Assembly (NCBI GenBank): GCA_031553195.1
Contig: JAVBLV010000098.1
Coordinates: 1 to 23,983, forward strand
Origin: JAVBLV01 sp031553195
GTDB taxonomy: Bacteria > Bacteroidota > Bacteroidia > Bacteroidales > P3
DNA length: 23,983 nt
Reading direction: 5' to 3'
Shown: positions 7,053-15,008 of the stretch, one piece after another
Position numbering within the stretch: the stretch's first letter is position 1
Layout of the letters: the number at the start of each line of letters is the position of its first letter
Notes under the pieces: generated by a model
What the model saw: the letters and a program-made list of their open reading frames with translations, nothing else
Told to the model about the DNA's origin: nothing
The model's database searches: none
Translations under genes and position numbers: made by a program

Positions 7053-9035
7053 TCAGTTAATCTTTATGTTGCTTGCATACAAATCCAAAGCGTTTCCACC
7101 GTCTAATTTCATTTCACCATCCGCTTTCTGCTCATGCGTTTGCGAATACAACAGCATTTTATCCGAAGCTTCTTCGTGGATATTTTGTGCACTGAGCTGG
7201 TATTTTTCGGCAACTGTTTCATCTTTATTGGCGCCGATATCAATGGTTTGGTTGCTACCAACATTCAATGTATCGTTATTCCCTACGCTTGTATCCATAT
7301 CATTTCCGGCGCTAATGGAAATATTTTCCCCCGCACTGTTCGAAATATTTTTCCCTGCTGTTTCCGTAATATTTTCGCCGGCATCGCGGTTCATATCCAC
7401 GCCGGCTTTCATGTTGATGTTGTTGCCGGCTTCCATGATAATGTCGTTCTTGGCATATAGCTCAATATTTCCGGTCGATTCTAATTTTATCAGCTTCTCA
7501 TCGGTAGAGAAGGTGAGGATATAGTTTTCTTTTTCGTTGTCGTAAATACGGATAAAACCGCCGTCGGCTACATCGTGGATTTCGACGGTATGGCCGTTGC
7601 GGGTTCGGATGGCTTTGATGTCGTTGCTATCGTTGGGCCAATTGTTGCCTGGGCGTTGTTGGCCATGATAAAGCGTTCCGATTACATAAGGCTTTTCGGC
7701 ATTGCCGTTTTCAAAGCCGATCATCACCTCTTCATCTATTTCGGGAATAAAATAAAAACCTTTATTATCGCCGCCATGGGGTTGGGCAATACGAATCCAG
7801 GGCGTCGTCAGATCATTTTCTTGTTGCCAAAGGAACTGCACGCGCACGCGTCCCAACTGTTCCGGATCTTGGTTATCTTTTACTACCGCGCGTTGGGTAT
7901 CAGACTTAGGATAATAGTCGCTATAGGTATAAGGCGGATATTCGCAAGAGGCGGGAATAGCCGTAAATTCATTTTCATAGTTCCCATTACTATCAGCGCT
8001 GTGAATAATTTTACAAATCAATAATTCGTCATGGTAACAAGAAGCGGCGTCCCTGTTCCCGGTTTCGAAATATTCCTTGATTTGAATAACGCTACCTATC
8101 CGCAAGTCGGCTCGATTGGTAGCGCCTTGACATATCATCATTTGCGCTTTTTTTCCCCATCCTTGTACTTTAACAGAAATTTCTGTTTCGTCAAAAGGGC
8201 TTGTTTCCGGCACAGAATTGAGCAGGTGTTGAAAAGTTTCTTTTTTATAAAGAGATTTAGAGTGATCGTAAGCAATATCCGTCATATTATGCATGGCTTT
8301 TGAAGTAAAAGCCGAAGCTTCGTTACGCGGATTTCCGTATTCCAAATAGTTATGGCAGGCGTGGGAAAAATTCAAATGTTCCATATCCAAACGATATTGG
8401 TAATTAAGCACATCGTATCCGGGATATAACTCCAGACAATCGAATTTTTTGATTTTCCCAAACACCAATTCTGTCCCATTATAATATAGCCATTCGCCGA
8501 AACGCAAGGCCAAACGGCTTAAAAAGGCATAATTGGTCTCGTTGTACTGCACAATGTATGGAATTTCATCTTCCATACGGGAATTACTTTGTACCGGAAT
8601 ATCATAAGGTTCTAATATTTTGGAGACAATACTTTTCAAGTTTTCATTTTGATACGAGTAGCAATGCGGATTGTCGAACAGTAAATAATCGGGACTATAA
8701 GCAATGACTTCCACCAGCATATCTGCTTTCATATTCGAACGATGGGCATTGACGTTAAAAATAATTCCGGTAAATTCCAGCGTATCATTATACGTTTTTC
8801 CTGTTTCATGGTCGCGTATAGTACGGAGAAAATAATCTACTTTCTTTCCCAGCAATTCTTCGGATAAGGAAAAACGGATATCGTTTTCGTTTTCTGTCAG
8901 CGTATTTTTGCGTATAAGAAAACGAAATTCGTTTGGCTTCTGAATTTCCTGAGTCAACCGCATATCGGAAAAGTCGTATTTATCGTACGTTTTCCCGTCA
9001 ATCCGTATTTCTATTTTATCCGCTAAAATCGACAT
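7053..9035 (-). CDS. vgrG: T6SS spike protein VgrG (TssI)
   Basis: The protein is 660 aa, a usual size for Bacteroidota VgrG. Residues about 1-370 form the gp27-like hub (AFLSRLALRFGEWLYYNG near 170-187). Residues about 375-460 form the gp5 OB-fold, with the diagnostic DPEQLGRVRVQFLW, PWIRIAQPHGG and FIPEIDEEVMIGFENG segments. The rest is the beta-helical needle, including nine perfect-length eight-residue repeats at 536-607. It ends LDLYASNIKIN with no fused toxin domain. It forms the trimeric puncturing tip on the Hcp tube and is followed immediately by the PAAR gene and its cargo. No promoter motif is seen in the 26-bp gap after tssD, so it is probably transcribed from upstream. Confidence 0.96.
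   Translation of the reverse strand: MSILADKIEIRIDGKTYDKYDFSDMRLTQEIQKPNEFRFLIRKNTLTENENDIRFSLSEELLGKKVDYFLRTIRDHETGKTYNDTLEFTGIIFNVNAHRSNMKADMLVEVIAYSPDYLLFDNPHCYSYQNENLKSIVSKILEPYDIPVQSNSRMEDEIPYIVQYNETNYAFLSRLALRFGEWLYYNGTELVFGKIKKFDCLELYPGYDVLNYQYRLDMEHLNFSHACHNYLEYGNPRNEASAFTSKAMHNMTDIAYDHSKSLYKKETFQHLLNSVPETSPFDETEISVKVQGWGKKAQMMICQGATNRADLRIGSVIQIKEYFETGNRDAASCYHDELLICKIIHSADSNGNYENEFTAIPASCEYPPYTYSDYYPKSDTQRAVVKDNQDPEQLGRVRVQFLWQQENDLTTPWIRIAQPHGGDNKGFYFIPEIDEEVMIGFENGNAEKPYVIGTLYHGQQRPGNNWPNDSNDIKAIRTRNGHTVEIHDVADGGFIRIYDNEKENYILTFSTDEKLIKLESTGNIELYAKNDIIMEAGNNINMKAGVDMNRDAGENITETAGKNISNSAGENISISAGNDMDTSVGNNDTLNVGSNQTIDIGANKDETVAEKYQLSAQNIHEEASDKMLLYSQTHEQKADGEMKLDGGNALDLYASNIKIN
7215..7430 (-). 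repeat. Nine in-frame 24-bp (8-residue) repeats in vgrG needle
   Basis: Residues 536-607 of VgrG consist of nine octads of the form A/V-G-x-N-x-x-x-x: AGNNINMK, AGVDMNRD, AGENITET, AGKNISNS, AGENISIS, AGNDMDTS, VGNNDTLN, VGSNQTID, IGANKDET. Octad repeats of this type build the triple-stranded beta-helix of gp5/VgrG needles, so each unit adds to needle length. The plus-strand shadow reading frames in this stretch are a by-product of the periodicity. Confidence 0.9.
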
Positions 9036-9061
9036 AACTTAAAAAGATATTTCGTCAGGGT

Positions 9062-9472
9062 TTATCTGGAATCATTTTTAAAAACGACTGAACAACCTTT
9101 TCCAAAACTGATTTCGGATGCGCTGATGGTTATTTTGACATACATTTGCAGACTGCTATGGGCGTTGAAATATTCGTACAGCCTTATGCAATATGCTTGC
9201 TTAAAATGAAGGGTTTTTGTTTCTATTTTAGCGCTATCCACCACTTCAAAAACAATTTCGCCGTCTTTATGCTCTGTTTTATTCATCATCCATTCATGAA
9301 AAAGCATATCACCATCGTAAGGCGAAAGCGCGGTAAAATGAATTAACCCACCTCCGGGACGACCGGCTGGCTGTCCGTTTTCTTTGATGGGTTGAACGAA
9401 TTCATATTCGCATTCCAAGATTTCGTACTCCAATGCTTTACCGTCTATTCTCAAAACTCCTTTTAGCGCCAT
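9062..9472 (-). CDS. tssD: T6SS tube protein TssD (Hcp-like), second paralogue
   Basis: This 136-aa protein belongs to the Bacteroidota TssD/Hcp family. It starts MALKGVLRIDGK, has a YEILECEYEFVQPI strand and an RPGGGLIHFTAL motif after an NGQPAGRP loop, FHEWMM in the middle, and HFKQAYCIRLYEYFNAH followed by the final VKITISASEISFGKG strand. The same order of elements occurs in the neighbouring 129-aa paralogue, but overall identity is low. It lies between the main tssD and vgrG, 26 bp before vgrG. A diverged tube subunit next to vgrG may form the distal ring next to the spike or carry cargo in its lumen; that role is inferred. The C terminus (GCSVVFKNDSR) is longer than in the paralogue. 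Confidence 0.9.
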   Translation of the reverse strand: MALKGVLRIDGKALEYEILECEYEFVQPIKENGQPAGRPGGGLIHFTALSPYDGDMLFHEWMMNKTEHKDGEIVFEVVDSAKIETKTLHFKQAYCIRLYEYFNAHSSLQMYVKITISASEISFGKGCSVVFKNDSR

Positions 9473-9494
9473 ACTTGTTCTATTTCAAGATTCT

Positions 9495-9549
9495 AAAAAA
9501 TTCTCACAGAAAGAGGCTACCTGAAAACAGTCTTTTCAGGCGACCTCTC
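9495..9549 (-). promoter_or_regulatory. Stable hairpin between the two tssD genes
   Basis: A strong inverted repeat lies in the 92-bp gap: CCTGAAAA (9520-9527) pairs perfectly with TTTTCAGG (9533-9540) around a 5-base loop. An outer arm AGAGG (9512-9516) pairs with CCTCT (9544-9548) across a small internal loop. In the minus-strand transcript it follows the main tssD stop codon. A run of U (9495-9500) comes only about 11 bases after the stem, so it is more likely a 3'-end protector or partial attenuator than a clean terminator. It would let the first tssD accumulate in excess over downstream genes. Confidence 0.55.
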
Positions 9550-9564
9550 AAAAAAATTGTCATT

Positions 9565-9954
9565 TTACTTCCAGGGAAGTTCGTAGTTTACAGGGCCTAA
9601 AGTGATTTTACGACACGATAAAGTAATTTCTTCCCAATGCCCGATTTTATCTTCCCAATGCTCTAAAAAATCAACGCAATAAGCATCTTCAAATTCAATG
9701 GATTTCATTTTGGAACCATCGGTTGTTTTATTAAAATCTATCGAACCTTTTTTTGCCAAATTGGGAGACGTCATCCATTTGAGCAATTCAGGATTACCGT
9801 CGTTTAGGGCTTTTACCCGAATGGTAACTTTCCCGCCGCGGGGCAGTCCCGATATTTGCCCGTCAACATTTGTGGCCTGATTGAACGAATAGGTTACCGA
9901 CAATACTTCTCTGTCATTAAAACCGTCAACTTTTAAACTTACTGGATTTTCCAT
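9565..9954 (-). CDS. tssD: T6SS tube protein TssD (Hcp), main subunit
   Basis: This is a 129-aa TssD of the Bacteroidota type. It has MENPVSLKVDGFNDREVLSVTYSF, the GLPRGGKVTIRVKAL strand-loop, LLKWMTSPNLAKKG, and FEDAYCVDFLEHWEDK followed by HWEEITLSCRKITLG. These proteins are the Hcp equivalent: they form hexameric rings that stack into the inner tube propelled by the TssBC sheath, and they are a released marker of an active system. It follows tssC by 57 bp and is itself followed by a stable hairpin, an arrangement that suits high expression. No TAnnTTTG box is seen on the minus strand just upstream, so a separate promoter is not evident. Confidence 0.93.
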   Translation of the reverse strand: MENPVSLKVDGFNDREVLSVTYSFNQATNVDGQISGLPRGGKVTIRVKALNDGNPELLKWMTSPNLAKKGSIDFNKTTDGSKMKSIEFEDAYCVDFLEHWEDKIGHWEEITLSCRKITLGPVNYELPWK

Positions 9955-10011
9955 ACTTTTAAAATTTTAAAATAAATAATTTAGTTGTTTATGTTATGCT
10001 TGCGCCTTCGC

Positions 10012-11379
10012 TTACGATACGTCGCAATTTTTTTCGAAACTATTGCCTTTGCTTTTGGTGGCCGATAATTTTACAATGAAATTTTTTGCCGAAAAATAGG
10101 GCGTAATTTCCATATCGACAGTGATATTTTTTGTTTCGGGATCTTGACGAGGTTCTCCGATTTTATAATCTTGAAAAAGTTTTCCATAGCCTTTGTGGGA
10201 ATTCAAAAAGGTTTGTATTTTCTTTTTCAATTCATCGGGAGAAACAAACGTATCCCAGTTTTGCAAGGCTTCGTCATTCAAAAAGTTCATCATTACTTTT
10301 TTAATCCAATCAAAGATGCGGACGATGGGATAAGCTTGCATGGCTTTATTATCCCCGTTAAACAAAGTGGTATCGTTAAAAGCCATTACGCGTCCTTCAG
10401 AAAAAACCATCGGAATTACCTGTTTATCCATCAATGCGGCAATTTGCGCTTTCAATAAATCCAAACGAACGCCTTTTACTTCATTTAAAGTTCCGTGCTT
10501 TTTACCGGCGGCTCCCTGAGCCATATTTTTGGTTTCGTTATACATCATGCCGGCCAAAGCGCCCGACGGCGGAATATATAAATGCTCTTCTTCTTCGGCT
10601 ATCTCTTCCGCTTTTCTCCCCAACAACCAATTGGAAGCTAATATGACATTTTGCAACGCGGTATCGCTATCCCTGTACCCTTCTGTGTTATCGATCAAGT
10701 CGTCAAAAGTGTTTTCATCGGCGTGATCCGATATGAGCATAACCTTATAATCATGGGCCATCTGCGCCCATAAACGAAGAATTGTTTTATCTTCAAAGAC
10801 ATATCCGGGCATTACCATCAAACTATAGCTATCTTTAAGGCTAAGCCTGTCATAAGCGTTTTTTAGTATTCCCCTGATTTCCTGTATAAATTCCGAATTA
10901 GAGTCGTTTAACTCATTTTTATTGATATTGATAAGCCTCAAATTGGAAAGTTTATCGCTCCCAGTATTTTTGAAAAAAGTATCCAAAGCTCTATATTCTG
11001 TTTCGATTTTTTTGATGGCTTCCAAAGCGTTTTGGAGATTACTGCCGAATATTTTTTTATATTTTTTCTCTTTTTGAGCGCAAACTTCAGCGTATTCCAC
11101 AGCGCTGGTCTTATCTTCGTCCAGTAGTTCCAGCCAACTTTTCAAATCGGAAACCAATTTTCTCCGTTTTCCATCAAAGCGTTGTTCTCCTAAAAAAATA
11201 TTCCTCTGGGCTTTATTTTTAAAATCTAAATTCTCCGCATCGGGAATAATATTTTTAATAACGTTAAAACCGCCCAATTGGGCAATTGACTCTTCTATAT
11301 GAAAATCCTGGCGTCTTTCAGCCCTATCTTGATTTATGGTTTCGGAAACCTGTTGTCCCTGTAATTTTGCTTCAGGCAT
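10012..11379 (-). CDS. tssC: T6SS contractile sheath large subunit TssC
   Basis: This 455-aa protein has the TssC hallmarks in order: an N-terminal helix region with IEESIAQLGGFNVIKNII; the QRNIFLGEQRFDGKRRKL segment; VMPGYVFEDKTILRLWAQMAHDYKVMLISDHAD in the middle; LYIPPSGALAGMMYNE; VKGVRLDLLKAQIAALMDKQVIPMVF; and the C-terminal FDWIKKVMMNFLNDEALQNWDTFVSPDELKKKI domain with a final beta unit (VDMEITPYFSAKNFIVKLSA). It assembles with TssB into the contractile sheath around the Hcp tube. ClpV, also encoded here, disassembles the contracted sheath. The tssC start is 23 bp after tssB, as expected for equimolar partners. Length and motifs look intact. Confidence 0.96.
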   Translation of the reverse strand: MPEAKLQGQQVSETINQDRAERRQDFHIEESIAQLGGFNVIKNIIPDAENLDFKNKAQRNIFLGEQRFDGKRRKLVSDLKSWLELLDEDKTSAVEYAEVCAQKEKKYKKIFGSNLQNALEAIKKIETEYRALDTFFKNTGSDKLSNLRLININKNELNDSNSEFIQEIRGILKNAYDRLSLKDSYSLMVMPGYVFEDKTILRLWAQMAHDYKVMLISDHADENTFDDLIDNTEGYRDSDTALQNVILASNWLLGRKAEEIAEEEEHLYIPPSGALAGMMYNETKNMAQGAAGKKHGTLNEVKGVRLDLLKAQIAALMDKQVIPMVFSEGRVMAFNDTTLFNGDNKAMQAYPIVRIFDWIKKVMMNFLNDEALQNWDTFVSPDELKKKIQTFLNSHKGYGKLFQDYKIGEPRQDPETKNITVDMEITPYFSAKNFIVKLSATKSKGNSFEKNCDVS

Positions 11380-11402
11380 AATTATGATATGTTTTAGGTT
11401 CG

Positions 11403-11966
11403 TTATTTTGTATTTTCTAACTCGTCCAATAAATATTGTAAGGTATTCCGCAGTTCTTCTTTTGACCGTTGGTTTGTTAAGATATCTCTGAGCCTTTTGT
11501 TTTGCTCGATTTGTTTTTTCATTTTAACATTAGCGTCAATACTACTTTTCATACCTAATAAAAATGAATTATTAGAAACCAATTGACCATTGCCATTGTT
11601 GACTTCAAAATCTTTCATTTCATTAAATGACAATGTTTCCTCCACGATGTTATCATGTTCATCGTGGAATTCAACATTTACGCTTGGCTTGAAATGCTCG
11701 AACACTTTGTTGATATTAGTTGCTTCCTGAAACAATTCCGGTTCAAAAATGCTATCGGTAAACTGTCCTATGTAAAGTGTTTTGTTTTGCGAAATAGCAT
11801 TTACTTTTCCTCCGGCTTCTTCATCCGGAGCATCTGAAATGAAATTTTCTTTTAAGCTCATATTTTTCGATTTTTTTATTTTGTTGTTATTTGCTTTATC
11901 TGATTTTTTGAAATAATTCTTTACACCAAAGAATATGTTTCTGCATGTTTTTAATATGTTTGGCAT
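11403..11966 (-). CDS. tssB: T6SS contractile sheath small subunit TssB
   Basis: The core from residue 36 (MSLKENFISDAPDEEAGG...) resembles Bacteroidota TssB of about 150 aa. It has KTLYIGQFTDS, then a KPSVNVEFHDEH strand, EETLSFNEMKDFEV, and a C-terminal helix-rich tail (QRSKEELRNTLQYLLDEL) that interlocks with TssC. The longest frame adds 35 Lys/Asn-rich residues starting at 11966, 6 bp after the preceding stop. Close spacing favours that start, while family length favours the internal ATG at 11861. I kept the longer form with this reservation. It is followed by tssC after 23 bp. If real, the basic N-terminal extension would be unusual. Confidence 0.88.
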   Translation of the reverse strand: MPNILKTCRNIFFGVKNYFKKSDKANNNKIKKSKNMSLKENFISDAPDEEAGGKVNAISQNKTLYIGQFTDSIFEPELFQEATNINKVFEHFKPSVNVEFHDEHDNIVEETLSFNEMKDFEVNNGNGQLVSNNSFLLGMKSSIDANVKMKKQIEQNKRLRDILTNQRSKEELRNTLQYLLDELENTK

Positions 11967-11972
11967 TAAGAA

Positions 11973-12503
11973 TTATATACAATTTATATTATCTATACAA
12001 TCTGCCGGAATTTCCTTAATTAGTTCTGCATGTACTTCGCTTATTAATTTCCATTGGGGAATTCCCTCTCCAATAAAACTTTCATTTCCAGGCCAAATAA
12101 TTCGATTTTTAGCTATTATCTTAACAATATTTCGAATGCCAACTTTCTCTAACTCATTAAGTGCATTTCTTTTCAGAACACTTAAATCCAAACCAAAAAT
12201 ATCTTTATACTTTTTAGAAAGTTCCTTCTCTGAAATATGCTCTAACTGTCCTACATCAAGTCCCATTTGCCGAGCAAATAATTCTTCATCTATTTGTGAA
12301 TACGGACGAACCAGAATTTGTTCTGCTCTAGGAATTTCCTTTAATCGATAGATTCCAAAACCACTCCTTAAACTTGAATTCGGAAATCCGAATTTTCGTT
12401 CTATCGCTCTATAGCCAACTCCCCATAGATATTTGGCATCAGTAATATATCCTTTTATTTTTCGTTGCTTTTCCATAAAAGACATTCCTTTTTCATTCTT
12501 CAT
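11973..12503 (-). CDS. Uncharacterised 176-aa protein between clpV and tssB
   Basis: I do not recognise this protein. It begins one base after the clpV stop codon (no gap) and ends 6 bp before tssB, so it is embedded in the core T6SS operon. There is no signal peptide. Visible segments are ITDAKYLWGVGYRAIERKFGF, a RPYSQIDEELFARQMGLDVGQLEHI helical region, YKDIFGLDLSVLKRNALNELEKVG, and IIWPGNESFIGEGIPQWKLI near the C terminus. It ends with a short Cys-containing tail. Alternative starts are Met7 and Met10. Placement with the sheath and its unfoldase would fit a sheath accessory, a ClpV adaptor or an inserted cargo/immunity gene. None of these is shown by the sequence. Confidence 0.7.
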   Translation of the reverse strand: MKNEKGMSFMEKQRKIKGYITDAKYLWGVGYRAIERKFGFPNSSLRSGFGIYRLKEIPRAEQILVRPYSQIDEELFARQMGLDVGQLEHISEKELSKKYKDIFGLDLSVLKRNALNELEKVGIRNIVKIIAKNRIIWPGNESFIGEGIPQWKLISEVHAELIKEIPADCIDNINCI

Positions 12504-14999
12504 TTAATAAACCCACTTGTATTTCCCATCTCTATATCTCAATTCCACCTTGCTTCCGGCCTTTATTTCACCCGAAATAATCATCTTCGAAAGCGGACGA
12601 CGAATGTGGTTACGAATAATCCCCAAAATAGGACGAGCGCCTAATTCACGCGAGAATTCAGACATAGCCAAAGCCTTCTTGGTTTTGTCAGATATGGTCA
12701 ATGTTATTTTTAATTCAGCCAGTGTTTTCAAAAGTTTTTTTAGATGAATATCGAATACCATCAATACAATATCCTCTGTAATCGGCGAAAATGGTATGAG
12801 TTGAGTTAAACGCCCTAAGAACTCGCGTTTGAATTTTCCATTTTCAATCATAAATTGCTCCAAATCCTTGGATGATGGAATATTGCCTTGTTCAAACGAT
12901 TCGGAAATATGCTCGCTACCCACATTGGATGTAAAAACAATCAACGCATTTGAAAAATCGCCTATACGATTCAACTTATCATGTACCCTACCTTCATCCA
13001 TAATTTGCAAAAAGATATTGAATACATCAGGATGCGCCTTTTCAATTTCATCAAAAAGCACTATAGAATAGGGTTTTTGACGGATTTTATTTATTAACAG
13101 TCCCCCTTCATCGTAACCCACATATCCTGCCGGCGCACCAATCATCGCAGAAATGGAATGTGGTTCCATATATTCCGACATATCGAAACGAATAATCGCC
13201 TGTTCGTCTTGAAATAAAAGTTCTGCCAGCGCTTTCGTTAATTCTGTTTTTCCTGTCCCTGTCGGACCCATAAAAAATACAGATGCGATGGGTTTTCCTT
13301 TTTCTCCCAAACCGGAGCGAGAGTCGTAAATGGCATCAATTACTACTTTTATGGCATGATCTTGTCCCACCACACGTTCTTTGATGATGGCTTCGGCATT
13401 CGCCAATTTATCGCGTTCTCTGGTTTGTATTTTTCCTGCAGGAATCCCCGTTTGCTGTGCAATAACCAATGAAAGGTCGGCTGTTTCAATTTGTGTACGT
13501 TTGTTTTGCGACAATTGTTGCAATCCCTGCAAAACCGTTTCAAGACTTTTAATTTTTTCGTCGGCGTTTTTCAATCCTGCGAAGCTGTCTTGTTCATCCA
13601 ATTGAGAAGTCAATAAGAAACTTAAACGGTTGAATATTTCGTGGTGCAACCATTGCAAATTGAAAACTGTTTTTTCTTCGCCATTTTCCTGTCTGGTGTT
13701 TTTAACGGCTTCTAACTTTTCATTCAACAAGGTAATTTCCTTCCCTGAAATATCATTCATGATATGGATGTGCGACAGCGTTTTATCAATTAGGTCAAAA
13801 GCAGAATCGGGCAGGCTGCGCTCGCCCATATATCGTTTGGCCAAACGAATAGCCTCAGCTACCACCTCATCCATAATCTGCAAGTTGTGATGTTCTTCAT
13901 AGCGCGCTTTAACGCCTTTAATAATTCGCGAAGCCATTTCAAAAGAAGGTTCCTCAATGGTCAACTTTTCAATTTTGCGGACAAATTCCTTATCGGTTTC
14001 TATATTCTTGGTAAATCCTTCTACCGAAGTCGTCGCAATCAGGCGAATGGCATTGTTGTTCAATTCCTTTTTCAACAAAGTGGAAATGCCATATAATATA
14101 CTTTGCTTTTCAAATACTTTATCGATGCCTTCGATAATCAGTACAGTATTATCAACGGCCTCCATTTCTTTCAACGCCTTTTTGGCGCGGTCTTCGATTT
14201 CACCTTTGTAATTGGCTTCGGACGAAACAGCCGACAAATCTAATTCAAACGCCATGCTGTCTTTCAGAAAATCGGGTACTTCGCCATTGATAACCCGCTG
14301 TACAAAAGCGTTAATCAGGGCCGTTTTCCCAATTCCGGATTCGCCCACTACCAATACATTCGACTTGATACGTTTGCCAAGCGTTTCGAAAATGGCTTGT
14401 AACTCCTTTTCAAATCCAATGATAATGGGTTGGTAACCATTTTGTACTTCTAGATTTTTGTTGATGGCGTATTTGGCCAAGTTTTTCAAGTTCTGACTCG
14501 TGGGTAATGATGAAGAAGATTGGTTGTGTCCCTTTGCTTTTTCCGGCATATTAAATTTTGATAACACCTCATTGGCTGATAAAGGAAATGACTTCAACTG
14601 TTCAAAAGTAAACCCGACGCCCGGCGTAGTCAAAGCAGCCAACAGGAAAACCGGATCCAGCTGACTGGCATTATAATTAGCCCGGAAATTTTCGGCTTCA
14701 TTTAAAACTGTGTTAGATGCATCCGAAAAAGAAGCATTGAAATGGGGTTTCGAGGATTTGGGCAATAGTTTGATCCGTGTACTAGCCCAATCCAACAAAT
14801 AATAATAGTCTTTACCGATGGATTCCAAAAAATCTATCAAGCCGGTTTCTTTATGCAATACTGCTTTCAGCAAATGCTCCGGCTCTACCTTATCGTTCAT
14901 GGATTCTTTAGCATAGGCCTCAGCAATGCGGAACGCATTGAGGGATTCGCCGGAAAGGTTTTCGTTAAAATGAATATTTGTAAAGTAATTATTTGTCAT
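12504..14999 (-). CDS. clpV: T6SS sheath-recycling AAA+ ATPase ClpV (TssH)
   Basis: This 831-aa Clp/Hsp100 protein has a double Clp-N repeat (about 10-150). AAA1 carries Walker A GESGIGKT at 219-226. A middle helical region spans about 420-505. AAA2 carries Walker A GPTGTGKT at 578-585, Walker B VLFDE at 647-651 and a VFTSNVGS sensor segment; a C-terminal D2-small domain ends the protein. ClpV pulls on TssB/TssC to disassemble the contracted sheath, and its place in this operon identifies it as ClpV rather than ClpB. The AAA1 Walker B reads VLIIEGID (286-293), where the usual Asp-Glu is replaced by Glu-Gly, so the first ring may bind but not efficiently hydrolyse ATP. It starts 9 bp after the regulator gene and abuts the next gene. 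Confidence 0.95.
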   Translation of the reverse strand: MTNNYFTNIHFNENLSGESLNAFRIAEAYAKESMNDKVEPEHLLKAVLHKETGLIDFLESIGKDYYYLLDWASTRIKLLPKSSKPHFNASFSDASNTVLNEAENFRANYNASQLDPVFLLAALTTPGVGFTFEQLKSFPLSANEVLSKFNMPEKAKGHNQSSSSLPTSQNLKNLAKYAINKNLEVQNGYQPIIIGFEKELQAIFETLGKRIKSNVLVVGESGIGKTALINAFVQRVINGEVPDFLKDSMAFELDLSAVSSEANYKGEIEDRAKKALKEMEAVDNTVLIIEGIDKVFEKQSILYGISTLLKKELNNNAIRLIATTSVEGFTKNIETDKEFVRKIEKLTIEEPSFEMASRIIKGVKARYEEHHNLQIMDEVVAEAIRLAKRYMGERSLPDSAFDLIDKTLSHIHIMNDISGKEITLLNEKLEAVKNTRQENGEEKTVFNLQWLHHEIFNRLSFLLTSQLDEQDSFAGLKNADEKIKSLETVLQGLQQLSQNKRTQIETADLSLVIAQQTGIPAGKIQTRERDKLANAEAIIKERVVGQDHAIKVVIDAIYDSRSGLGEKGKPIASVFFMGPTGTGKTELTKALAELLFQDEQAIIRFDMSEYMEPHSISAMIGAPAGYVGYDEGGLLINKIRQKPYSIVLFDEIEKAHPDVFNIFLQIMDEGRVHDKLNRIGDFSNALIVFTSNVGSEHISESFEQGNIPSSKDLEQFMIENGKFKREFLGRLTQLIPFSPITEDIVLMVFDIHLKKLLKTLAELKITLTISDKTKKALAMSEFSRELGARPILGIIRNHIRRPLSKMIISGEIKAGSKVELRYRDGKYKWVY

Positions 15000-15008
15000 A
15001 AGTTGATT

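Noticed and set aside
6955..7524. 189-aa plus-strand open frame rich in Phe, Ser and Ala
   Set aside because: It lies wholly opposite vgrG and its periodicity is the antisense of the octad repeats.
9495..9549. Rho-independent terminator after the main tssD
   Set aside because: The U-run is about 11 bases away from the stem and vgrG still needs a promoter, which is not seen, so I call it a hairpin of uncertain role.
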